Positions 23,889 to 35,244 of a stretch of DNA of 64,000 nt are shown here, in pieces. Both the position numbers and the translations under genes were made by a program. The stretch is from Phragmites australis (lineage: Eukaryota > Streptophyta > Magnoliopsida > Poales > Poaceae): the NCBI RefSeq assembly GCF_958298935.1, contig NC_084934.1, positions 2,172,501 through 2,236,500 of the forward strand, given 5' to 3'. Each line of letters opens with the position of its first letter. Position 1 is the first letter of the stretch. The notes beneath the pieces are model-generated. The model was not told where the DNA came from. It worked only from the letters and a program-made list of their open reading frames with translations, and ran no database searches.

Positions 23889-24400
23889 TTGTTTGGTTTA
23901 GAGATGGCTAAATGGATCACTCGGATCGGTCTAGCATGGGCCCAACCTAGCACGGTGCGGCTACGGCACGGTCCGAACGGTTTGGCTACTGTAACGGGTC
24001 ATGCCGTGCTGGCCCGCGTGCCTCCTTCTCGGTCTATGGCACGGCTCACCGGCCACCGTGCCGTGCTGGGTTGGACCGGACACGATTGCGGCCTGACGGC
24101 ATGGCCGGCCCAGTGGGCACCGCGCCACGGGTGGCTCGTCAGCACAACTGGAGATAAAAAAAATAGCTACAAAATTAAAAAAATATATATATAAATTAGA
24201 AAATAGCTGGATCTATACGTGCCTGGTCGTGTCATGCCTGTACCGACCTGGGCTGGGCTGTGCCACGCGCTTGGACCAGGCACGGCCCGTGACCTCATGC
24301 CTTACCAGCCTGACCTATCTCGACTCGGGTCGTATCGTACCTGAGCCACGCCCATAGTATGGTACCTCAGACTGGACTAATAGACACGATATATTTAAAC
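23889..24400. repeat. GC-rich 'ggcccggcacggc'-type dispersed repeat
   Basis: This block is rich in 'gcacggcccg', 'gccgtgctgg' and related motifs in both orientations and stands out from AT-rich flanks. The composition resembles known dispersed grass repeats. Similar but weaker motifs occur near 34000-34140 and 43860-43990. Open frames over it are compositional. No termini were defined. Confidence 0.45.
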
Positions 24401-24857
24401 ATCTTTAGTTTGGTCCCTGTTATTTACTGTAGCCTGAGCCTCGAGTAGAGAAGATCTACTGGGCTGCCTGCGTCCACATCAGCAAAATCGACTCAACGCT
24501 TTCAACACTGGGCCACAGCCCTCCTTGGCATTTCACTAGAAATGCCCGTGCGGCCCGCCAAAGCAATCCAATTTGAGCCCAATCAATCAGTTACACAAAG
24601 GATTTTTTATTTAAAATATTACAGAAATATACATCTATTTTAGAAATTTACAAAACCAGATACTTCTCGTTTATGCAGTGGACGAGAAGTAAAAATCACC
24701 CATTAAACATAAGATAGATTGACGTGGGGAGAGAAGTGCCTCCGTTGCCCCCTCCAGTTGTTTTTATGTCAATATATCGTTTGGTTAGTGGACGATATTT
24801 ATTAGCGAGAAACGCTAGTTTTGTAAATTTTCAAAATAGCCACGTATTTCTGTGATT

Positions 24858-25205
<348 letters not shown>

Positions 25206-25337
25206 ACACTCACAGATTTTGGGCCCAGTTGCAGCCTCAGCCCCTCCCACTCTCTCCCTGGCACCCACCCCGTCTCGCCGGCAACTCCGGAACCTCAATT
25301 CAGTCACTGCACTGCACACGCGCGACCTGCTTCGGCC

Positions 25338-27858
25338 ATGGCCGCCGGCCGCGAGGAGAATCGGTGGAGCCCAGGGCCGCTGGAGAAGGAGAAGGACTCC
25401 GGCTCCTTCCCCTCAGCCATCTTTTTTTTTTCTCCTCGTCGGCGCCACTGCCGCCGTACGTCCGCTCTCCCTTTTCCACTCGCGCCAGATTTCTCGATCC
25501 CTAATCCAAGCTACGGCGGCCGTAAGGCCACCCGATGCGTAAATTCGGAGCCTTACAGTTGTAGGGTCGCTCTGCTGCTTCTCTGTAGTGTGTTTTGGGT
25601 TAGACTGACCCAAACCTTCTGAAACGATCATTTGCTTGGACTTCTTGCATCTGTTTGTGCATTTTCCGGTGTAAATTATGCATTTGTTTCGAATTTGTAG
25701 GTTGCTCAACTGCGCCGGATGGTCAGCTGGCTCTACACAGAGGTATAAAAGGTGCTCTTTGGAATGGCAAATTCTAAAATTTCTCGTTGTAAGAAGCATT
25801 GCGCGCGTAGCGAAGTTGGGGGAGATTAGTGAAACCTTTCCCTTTGATTGAAGCTTAGTAGGTCGGAACCGTTCGTGGCCCGAATCTGAGTGGTGAAGCC
25901 TGGGGACGGTATTACCAGAGGATGCGTGAAAAGAACGAGGATCAAAGGGAAAGAGTGGTCAGTTATCTGCTCATACACAAGAGATGAGAAATTTTGTTTT
26001 GAACATTTGCATGGTTGAAGTTATGCAATTACTTGACTGCACGTCCCAGAACTGCGTTGTTATTATTCGGTTGCCTGTAATTAATAAATTGTGTTGGAAG
26101 TTATGCAAATGTCGATAACCTATAGTTATTAATATTAGGAAAGCGTAAATGTAGAAGCAACCATTGTCATTCAAGTTGCCTGATGGGGAGCAGCATTATT
26201 TCCTGCTCATTTTTTACCTGAAATATCTGGCAAAAGAATTTTTGATACGACAAATGTGCTTGAGAAAGTAAAGAGCCACCTTGCAGTTTGGTGTCACCAT
26301 GACAGACGCTCATTTTTTTCTTTTTATTTTTAGTATTTACACGCTGATATGTTTCAACTAATCCTCAGCCAACATTAGTTGTTCTGGAGGAACGCATAAG
26401 GCACAAGCAAGTTGTATTCAAGAAGGAGAGAAGTAAATGCCGGGATTATCGTCCTTGGGATGGCCATGATCCGAACTATTATCAGCATAGTCGAAGAGAT
26501 GACTGGTACTGGGATGCAGAAGCATTTTATGCTAATCAAAGAACAAGTTACAGATCAATGCCCAGGGAAGCTATGAGTTACACTATGTAACATCACTATT
26601 CCGTGTTGGGCCTCGACACGTATACTACAATCATTCATGTCAAGCAACATCAAGTATATGTACTTGAGTACTTCTTAGTTGTATGTGATGATAGTCTAGT
26701 TTGTTGTGAACCACTATAATTCATTGGTCCTTTTACCCCACCGGTGCCGATGACTGATCTATAGAAGTCAAGCATATCATACAACATAGTTACATGTAGA
26801 TGTGGAACGATGTGCGTTTTTACTTCCAGTCTTGTACCCCCATGGTTCAACTAGGCTAAAGAAAACAATGGTGCTTCTCCTAAGATATAATTGATCAGCT
26901 GCTCTGAGTACTATTATCCCATATGTTGCATTTATGTTGACCTTAAATTTGTATTGACATGCACTTAACACACATAACTTTGGTGATTGCTATCATGATA
27001 ATTGCTGATAACAGAAGTTTGTGCCTTTCATTGCATGGGTCAATATCAGAGCCATTTTCAGATGCTGAGATCAAGGTGTGCCTTCTCGTACCTGGTTATT
27101 TTGTGAATTGTGAATACAACCTAAAAGTTTGCAACTGTGTTCTGTTATAATCTGAAGCACTCACTGTCCAGTCTTGTGTCTGGACAGTTCATGACATGAA
27201 AATGAATTAAATTTCCTGCTCTTTTTTTAAAAAAAATACAGAACCTTCTTAAGTTGTTCTCTGCAGTTCTTAAATGGTAGAATGAGCTAGATGAGGGAGG
27301 AGACAGTTGTAAATACGTTTATATGTTTTAAAAATCATCCCCTGATCACTAAATTACTAGAATAATTATATACTGCTTATCCAGGATAGTAAGGCAGATA
27401 AACAAGGCATGGTTGCACAAGAAAACATTATCCTGTTGAAGTTCTCACTTATCCCCTATTGTGCTCACCAACTCTGAAATTTCAGTGTTCAATAGTCAGT
27501 TGAAAATTTGCTGTATGTGTGTTTTACATTGTTTGCATTCCTGTCTGATGCGTAAAGTAGTAAAGTTTTCTGAGTATCCATCTGTCTGCCTTGTTTTTAC
27601 ATGATTTGCATTCCAGAATGCTTTTAGGAGAAAAGCAATGGAGTATCATCCAGACCAAAACCAAAATAACAAAGGTAAATGCACTTCATTCTTTCTCCTT
27701 GCTCCCTTTATGTAAAGCGAATGTATGCCCATTATGCATACATAAGCACAAAATCTGTCTCTTTTGTTTGTGTGGCAGAGGTTGCTGAGGCAAAATTCAA
27801 AGAGGTTATGGATTCTTATGAAGCAATAAAATTAGAACGGCAAAACGGAAGTTGCTGA
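25338..27858 (+). pseudogene. J-domain (DnaJ/HSP40) protein gene with in-frame stop before the J domain
   Basis: Exons recognised with good GT-AG sites: about 25862-25957 (VGTVRGPNLSGEAWGRYYQR...), 26369-26619, 27015-27075 (...SEPFSDAEIK), 27617-27674 (NAFRRKAMEYHPDQNQNNK) and 27779-27858 (...ERQNGSC, stop TGA). Phases agree from 25957 to the end. The 5' part is uncertain: an ATG at 25338 and a possible donor at 25522 suggest a first exon, and 25701-25850 is also coding-like but in another frame. The C-terminal J domain has the HPD motif (YHPDQ), so it would have stimulated HSP70 ATPase. However, codon 26588-26590 is TAA, directly after REAMSYTM and before HHYSVLGLD, the first J-domain helix. 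The product as written therefore lacks the J domain. Use of a GT at 26587 as a donor would remove the stop but also part of helix I. A pseudogene or truncated paralogue is most likely; a sequencing error is possible. Confidence 0.7.
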
Positions 27859-27893
27859 ATGCGTTCACATTTTTTTGGGTTTTTTTTTTGTGT

Positions 27894-28225
27894 GGGGGGG
27901 GGGGGGGGGACTGCTGTATATATGGTGTTTGACCCTCGACGCAAGATAAGTTATGTCTAAGCTATAAACTCCGTGCCTTGGACAAGCTGTTGTAGACCAT
28001 GTTGTTAACCTTGATAAAACCCTGTACTAAAGTAGATTTGGTCCCACTGGCAGAAGACAACTTCAGCCTGGTGCAATTGAACATGATGAGTAACTTTGTT
28101 TACATTTTTTCGATCCATGGTATTGTTTCATTGTTGCATGAGAAGCCATAGATCAACCTGGTTCATTTTTTGGTATTGTTTCATTGTTGCAATGAGAAGC
28201 CATAGATCAATCTGGTTCATTTTTT
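27894..28225. repeat. Poly-G run and 53-bp tandem duplication
   Basis: Sixteen consecutive G residues lie at 27894-27909, just after the J-domain stop and preceded by T-runs. At 28119-28171 and 28172-28225 a segment beginning ggtattgtttcattgttgca is present twice in tandem with about three differences, so it is a young local duplication. The G-run is a likely assembly or sequencing weak point. Confidence 0.8.
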
Positions 28226-29929
28226 ATTACATTTGAAACCACTCGTCTCTACTTCCATGATGCTCTACATCGGATCCGAGTTCAGCTGCTGGACTTGGAA
28301 CAACTAGGCAAGAAAGGAGTTTTGAGTTCTTATAGAAAGAATCGCAAATTCAGGAAGAGAAGTGCATCATAACAGTATAGGTCAAGCCAACTGATCATGT
28401 CATGATACATGCAAGCATGAGGTGAACAAAGCAGATCCCATACGCCTGATTGTTAAATTCTTCAGTGTTCAGAACATCGGAGCGCAGAACAACATAGGTA
28501 AAGGTGACGATAGACTGCATCTTACTTCAGTTGTATGATAAGGGGGAAACAAATTCAAGTACCTTGCAGTTACAGGACATGAATTACCTGAGGAAACATT
28601 GATGTGTCGCTCTTCCAGGACCGGCCCAACTGGTCCCAGGGTTCAATTGCAGCTTTCACGAGACATGAGATCGAACAGAAAATGCTTGAATAGTCGATAC
28701 GACCTGGCATGGAGAGTTCATGGGTCCAGATTCCAGATGCTGGCATGCAGCTCATGATTCACATGAACAGATACGCTCTTTTCTTGTTCCAGCTAGCTAG
28801 TAAGTTACCTTCACTAGGAACCCAAGCTCTGATCATCCACCTCAACCAGATGTGTTATGTGCCAGAGCAATGATCTTCGGCTGAGCAAGCGAAAAGCTTT
28901 CCTTCTTCTGAAGATGCTTTCAGCTGTCACTGCAATGTGAATCGAACTTGTGAGCTCTATCGAGTTCATGCATCAATGATCCATGATTTGGTATGGTCGT
29001 CACAGTTTGTGCATCTCACATGATCCCATCCCTTTTCCCAGTTCGTGCCCAGTGCATACAATGTCTGCCTCTCTGTCCTAAAGCAAACCCATTGGCAACA
29101 GGAGAAAGGACACAAACAGGACAGACGATCTGAATCCAACATGGGGCAGAAATAATGGGGTGAGAGGGAGATCTAAGAATGAAAACAGGGTTCAATGCAT
29201 CACTGAAGGATCACACTCTTTAGCCATCATCCCTTGTGCATGTTCTATAGCTACCTCTGTTCTTATGGCATGCAAGTTGCAACCTAAAAAGCTAAGTCAC
29301 TTTGTTGGATGTCACACGTTTGCAGTGGAGAACCGGTCTACCTGCAGCTTGGTAGGCATACAGACAGACACCCCTGACAAAGAATTCTGTATCCATATTT
29401 TTGTTCCTTTTTCTTGTCATACATCATTTTATTGGAGCACTAGTTTATCAGCATTATCAACGGTCACATGTACTGCAACTAACTAGCTGTTAGCAGGTAC
29501 TAACAACACCATAGAACCCAACTAGAAGCTGATTAATTTATCTGAAACATTCAAAACCGTCAACCTCGATCTCGGCAAACAATTGGCCCCAAAAACCAAT
29601 CCGTAGAGACACGTTGGCATACATATCAGAGAGCACTTGTACTTGCATCCCTTTGGGGTTTTTTTTTTTGGCAAAACGAGGATGAATGAATCTACGTAGG
29701 GTGATGAACTGCTAAAATATATGAAATTTAGAGGAGTGTCAGTGTGATTTAGGTAGAGTACTCAATCAACAACTTGAGAGAGCGGGCCCGTGCTGCCATC
29801 TCGATCAATTAACTATGTGCTGCAGATCTCATGAAGCTTCCTGCCTGGCAAGAGTAAAGTTATGCTAGTCATCTGGTGACAGATTCAAGGCTCAAAAATC
29901 TGTCGGATTTTCGTCCCTCGGATCTTCAT
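28226..29929. other. Intergenic, nothing recognised
   Basis: Only short chance frames were seen on either strand, with no splice-bounded coding segments, no tRNA-like fold noticed and no clear transposon ends. Confidence 0.5.
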
Positions 29930-31015
29930 CTAATGGCCCAAATCAATGTCTGTTGTAGCCGGCAGCCCATGGAGTGCCAGGAGCGGCGTGGCGCTGCTGG
30001 GGTGCGCTGCCCGTGCCGCCGGGAGCAGAAGAGGTGTCAGAATTGGAGCCGGAGCTACGACCACGCTTTTTGTTGCCATTCTTGTTCCGGTTGGAGCCAA
30101 AGCTAGGGCCAGCGTCAGCAGGTCCAGAGACTGAGGAAGGGGACCCGTCATGGCCGATGAAGAGGCCCTGACTGGCTTCCATCTTAGCGTCGTGGAGTTC
30201 GTGGAGCTCCACCAACAGTAGGTAAGATGGGCGCTCATGAAGGTGCGGGATGGGAATTTGGAGCTAATGATGGGAATCACGTGGCAGTGCTTGAGGTTGA
30301 GACCACGGAGCATGTTGAGTATCTGGCTGGACTCAAAGACGGGCTGACCAACGTCACGGAGGTTGTTGGCGAGTGTTTTGAGCTTGCGCAGTAGTAGGAG
30401 ATGCTCATGTCGTCTTGTTGGGGACTGTCGAACTCAGCCTCGAAGTAGGCAGCATGTTGGAGCTCGTTGGAGCGAAAGAGGCCCTCAATGGTATTCCAAA
30501 CAGTGAATGCCGAGGAACACAGCTTGTGGATGAGGTCGAAGACGTCCTTTGTGATGGTAGTGTAGATACGTTGTGGCATGGGCGAAGCCAGATACAAATC
30601 GAGGGGGGTGCACACACGGTTACTGTTCACAAAATTTCTGTTCATTTACTGTTCATCGTCTCTATGTTTAGTGGTAATTTTAGCTGGGAGGGGGGTGCAT
30701 ATGCACCCACCAGCTACAACGTAGCTTCGCCCCTGCGTTGTGGTCGCTCATCCTTCACTCGGCGTCACACTGGTGCAGCGGCGACAGGGAGTGCACGTGT
30801 GCGCCGAGGCCGAATTTGCTGAGGACAGAGTCTAAGAAGCAGTGCCATTGACTGTAGTTGGACTCGTTCATGTCGAGCAGCACAGGAACATGGGAACGGA
30901 TGTTCACCATCTGCACGACTGACGTTGGAGCGGGCTGGAGAGCAACGCCGTTGGAGATGAAGCCGAAGGAGTCGAAGGAAGGGGATTGGGGGGAGTTGGC
31001 CATGGCAGCAGAAGA
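29930..31015 (-). pseudogene. Ty1/Copia gag remnant, interrupted by a small hAT element
   Basis: On the minus strand, a start at 31003 (MANSPQSPSFDSFGF...) is followed by LLDMNESNYSQWHCFLDSVL, the typical N-terminal Copia gag motif. After a 159-bp insertion (30577-30735) the gag resumes in pieces: KDVFDLIHKLCSSAFTVWNTIEGLF, then QHAAYFEAEFDS..., then a basic, Ser/Gly-rich C-terminal part (about 30130-29945). Several frame changes separate these pieces. It differs in sequence from the Copia gag at 1-1397. No protease, integrase or LTR was seen nearby. Confidence 0.8.
30577..30735. mobile_element. 159-bp hAT MITE nested in the Copia remnant
   Basis: The ends are CATGGGCGAAGC and GCTTCGCCCCTG, inverted repeats almost identical to those of the 3.7-kb hAT element at 16046-19711. 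Perfect 8-bp target duplications (cgttgtgg, 30569-30576 and 30736-30743) flank it. Subterminal GGTGCAC-type motifs are also shared. It has no coding capacity, so it is a non-autonomous relative that the same transposase family could mobilise. Confidence 0.92.
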
Positions 31016-34000
31016 GGATGAAGCAAACGGATTTGGCAGGGAGGACTATTCGATCACTAATACGATGTAGGAGAATACTGAGATCAACCGCACTAGTATT
31101 GATCATCGAGCAAATATTTTATACATGTACAACATAAAAAGGAAACCAACAAATTACGCTATTCCTATGAAGTCATTAGCCAGCCGAGTCGCGCGGAGAC
31201 ACGCGCACCGTGGCAAGGCCGAGTCGCGCAGTGACACCCGCACCATGGCAAGGCGAGTCGTGGTGACCGAGTTTGGCGCGCGTGCATGGGGCGAGTCTGG
31301 CGCAAGGTCGTGCATAGTGCGCGGTTGTAGGAGATCCTCACTAACACTCATCAAATAAATATTCATGACCGTAATCTCCACCCGTCGCCATCACCAGGAT
31401 TCATGATCGTAATCTACACCCGTCGCCACCACCATGCACGTCTCCACGTGTGCCACTCCCAACCACCTCGCTGTCATAGTCCTCGGAGACGGCGCGGCCC
31501 GCCAGCAGTCGCCTTCACCACTAACCCTCCCTCCGAGTGCGTCCTCTTCCATACCGATGATGGATCTCGTGCTCCCCCGCCTCCACCGCCACCCCGACCG
31601 GCTCCGATGGTGCCACCGCCGCCGGAGCCACCGCCCTTGACTGCTCCCTCACTAACCACTTCAAAAAATGACACCCCTGTCGCCAACCCCGTCGAACTAG
31701 TGGTCCTCCACCACCCCGACGGGCGCCCCCCCTACCGTCTTGCCATCCCGTCCGCCGCTCACCACCACCACCTGGCCGCTGACCTCCCCGCCCATCATTT
31801 TACAATCAGAGGACATCAAATCCTCCTCCCCTAAAAATTCAAACCCTAATCCTAACCAATGATCTCACCAGAGAAGATGAGGAGGTCACCGGAGAAAACG
31901 ACATCTCATCGGTAAGTTCTAATCCTGACGCGAGAACAATAGCTAAAAATTCGACAAATTCTCCTCCTAGAATTTATTAACAGATAAACAGCAAATTTTG
32001 AGTAAAGAAAAAAAAAAGAGTTACAGTGCTACTCCATGCATGGTCTTGTCCAACTGGCAAGCTAGCAAGCTAGCTTGTGCAGTCCAGTGGCAGTGCATCT
32101 GCATCCTTCTCACGAGACTCGAATGCAGATGGACGATGCAGCAGGGCGACAGATGTAAGAAACTGGAGTAGGAGTTGCGAGGGCGACACGTCAAGTAGAG
32201 GAGTGAGGAGGACCGGGCCAAAAAAAAGGCTGCAGCTTTCGTCAGGAACATTGAAGGTACGTGCCCTTGCTACAACTTGTTCATTCAGCTGCCTCGACAC
32301 GCGCTGGTCGATGCTGTGCATGCAGGCAGGCATCGATCGCAGCAAGGGAGGAGGAGCATGCACTACTTTTAGTCGTCTCATCATCGCACCCTTCGCTCTG
32401 TTGAATTTTCATCAGATGTGTTGAAAACCATGTAAAATAGCAAGGTATGGCACTGCACCGCCCGTCATCTCGCCTTCCTTTTTCCTGCAAGCCACCACCT
32501 TCTCTCGGCACACCGCCGCCGACCAATGGCTCGTCGCGTCGCCGTGATGTAAGGAGAGAAGCCAGACCAAAGGTAACTTGGAGGGAGGTGATCGGGGTCT
32601 GGTGCTGGCGAGAGGCAGCCATATGCAAAGGGAGAGAAAGCTGGGGGAGAAGATGGAATGAGTGTTACTGAAGGAGGCGAGGATGAGATGGTCTGACATG
32701 TAGAACCAAGCTGACGATATTGCAAAAGCACCAGAAAATCACAGTGAGTTAGAGCTCTAGCCGAATATATATATAAGGTAAATTGGATTCGAAAATCTTA
32801 ACAGATACAAGATTTTAGAGATAATTCGGCAAACAACCTTAAAACGACAATACGACACCAACTCCAACAGAACTACATCCACACCAAATAGCACCAGAAA
32901 ACAGACAAGATCAACCCAATTCAACTCGCGCGCTAACCAATAAATCAACTGTTTCCCTCACGACTCAGTTGGCAGAACCCTACTCCTACACCGCACCTCT
33001 CTGTCACACAAGTCGGCACCGTGTCGCTTCGGAGGAGCACGCATTAGATCAAATTGCTGTCGTGAAGTGTTAATCCAGAATGAAGAGTTGTCGTGAAACG
33101 AGAACGTAAGGATAAACCTACAGAAGAAGCCAATAGTTCAAACGAATAGAGCAAGGGCTTCTCGAAGCGACGTCTTCAGGAAGGTAAAGACATCAATGCC
33201 GTTGTCTCCCTTCCGGACACCCAGACAAGGTTTTCACTCGAAGAAGCATCTAGGATAGAGGAGACGCGATAATGTCGCCTCCAGGAAGGGAATAGTGCCC
33301 AAGAGCATCAACAAAATTAGCACCAGCAAGCCGGGCAAAGCTTTCGCTCGCAGCTCCCCGCCCTGGAAACCTGCACAAAAGGTGGCACGTGCCATGCAAC
33401 CCTCGCTGAGGCCACGCCTGGCCTGAAGCAGACGCCAAGACCCCATCCACGCAACAACTCACCCCCTCCTCCACCCCAAAGAAGCCCCTAAGTCATCGCA
33501 GTTGGCCCAGCATAAGAGGGAAGAACCATCGCCAACCTAGACCAAGGGGTGTCAGTAGGGAAGGAGAAGCTTAGCGGGCACAGAGCACCGACAACACCAA
33601 CCAGGTAGATGCTGCTGCCCCCCTAACACCGAGCACACAGCCAACCCGACAAAGAAGGGATCAGTTTCGCCATTGTCGAGTTGGAGGGAGGCAACAACAT
33701 GTGCCATCAGATCATCTTTGACACAGCCAAGTGGGAGGAGACCTAAGGCCCTAGGCAAGCATATGTTGTTGTTGTGGCTCTTAAAAAAAATCTAGAAAAC
33801 TAAAAAATCAAGAAAATTCTAAAAACTCAAGGAAAATTAGGAAAAGCATAGACACAGTCACATATATTATAATTAAATAATGAGCTTTATTAATATTTTA
33901 GCTGTCTCATTAAAAACCTTTCTAGGTAAAAACCAATATAACAAAACCATAGGAAGGGGGAAAAAAGAGTCATAACTCTAAAATCGTGTTGTGCCGTTGG

Positions 34001-34480
34001 ATCGTGTCTTAAGTTGTGTCATGCCGACCCGATTTTTAACCGATCTTACCATACTAATCTGATATAATTTTAAATAGATCATGCCATATTTAGACTATAC
34101 CTACGGTAGCGAGCCACGTGCTGACTCATTAAGCCCGTCCCATTCAGCCAGCTAGAGATATCAATTGAATTTGCTCCATAATGGAAAAATGAGCTTGAGA
34201 TCCACGAAGACGTGAGACGATCACGACTCACCACGAGAAAGCTGGCAGCAAAAGTAGATACAAGAGAAAAATGGAAAGCAAAATCTGTAGATGTAGATTT
34301 TAACGATTAAAGGAGTACGAAATCACAATTTCCAAGATCCAGCTCACTCGGCGATCCACAATCCCGTAACATTGTCACGTTCAAAGTTACTACGCCACTT
34401 GATTTTAAGATTTCGTAGTAAAAGGCTAAACCACGAAATCTTACAAATCTCACTCAATTAATTCCCGTATCAAATGGATA
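31016..34480. other. Intergenic region between the J-domain and CSLC loci
   Basis: No gene was recognised. A proline/histidine-rich plus-strand frame at 31403-31834 lies in C-rich DNA and is probably compositional. 33100-33780 is moderately GC-rich repeat-like DNA with overlapping frames on the minus strand and no domain. 33950-34150 has weak similarity to the GC-rich repeat at 23.9 kb. The rest is unremarkable. Confidence 0.4.
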
Positions 34481-34800
34481 CGCCACTTGATTTTGGCTAT
34501 AATTCGAAAATAAAAACATGAACGCTCAATGGCAGACTGGAAAAAGCCAACTTGATTTTGGCGTAAATTCAAAAATAAAAACATGCACGCTCAATGGCAG
34601 AGCGGAAGACGCCAACTTGATTTCGGCCAAAATTCAAAAATAAAAACATGCACGCAGACTAGCAGACGCCAACTTGATTTTGGCGTAAATTCGAAAAAAA
34701 AAAAGCATGCACGCTCAATGGCAAAACTGGAAGACGCCAACTTGATTTTGGCCAAAATTCGAAAATAAAACCATGCACGCTCAATGGCAGACTAGAAGAT
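34481..34800 (+). repeat. Minisatellite of about 65 bp, five copies, upstream of CSLC
   Basis: Units begin 'gccaacttgattttggc' at about 34481, 34547, 34611, 34667 and 34736. Each continues through 'aaaataaaaacatgcacgc' to 'tcaatggcag'. Unit length varies from 56 to 69 bp by internal indels. Related cores also occur at about 34396 (cgccacttgatttt) and at 34959 (gccaacttgataaataaatc), the latter close to the presumed CSLC transcription start. It lies about 450-760 bases before the CSLC start codon. Confidence 0.85.
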
Positions 34801-34958
34801 GTTCGATGGCGAATAATTTGATGATTTGCCATTCAAAAAGTTAACTCTTTAATTATGATATCAATCGTACCAATAAAACATTAGATCATTTGTGTTAATG
34901 ACTAGGCGGCAAATAAAAAAATTTGATTTGGCTCCCTCGACTGCAGACTGACTGGCTG

Positions 34959-35244
34959 ACGCCAACTTGATAAATAAATCGTTGTCTTGTACCCTTCTGT
35001 CTCTCCCCCGTCTCCTCTTCACTTCTCACTCGTCACCTCTTCGTCCATCTCCTGCCTCGCCTTCTCATTGCATTGCAGCAGTTGTTAAGCTTGCATTGCA
35101 CAGAGATCGGCGTTGGAGTTGGGGGAGCTCAAAAGAAGGGGAGCCCCAAGAATAGTGTGTGTCACTGACTGTGCTCGGCTCGGCGTGCTATTTTGGGACA
35201 AAGGCGGGACCTCGGTCGGGGGTGGGTTCTTGAACCGGCCGTCG
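34959..35244 (+). promoter_or_regulatory. CSLC proximal promoter and leader (predicted)
   Basis: A TATA-like 'gataaataaat' (34968-34978) is followed by a CT-rich stretch typical of plant leaders (34990-35080) and then the CSLC ATG. In-frame codons upstream of the chosen ATG are open, but they lack the family's conserved N-terminus. Placement of the transcription start is inference. Confidence 0.4.

Noticed and set aside
32021..32731. Overlapping frames around 32.0-32.7 kb on both strands
   Set aside because: No domain, no consistent strand or splice structure. Treated as intergenic.
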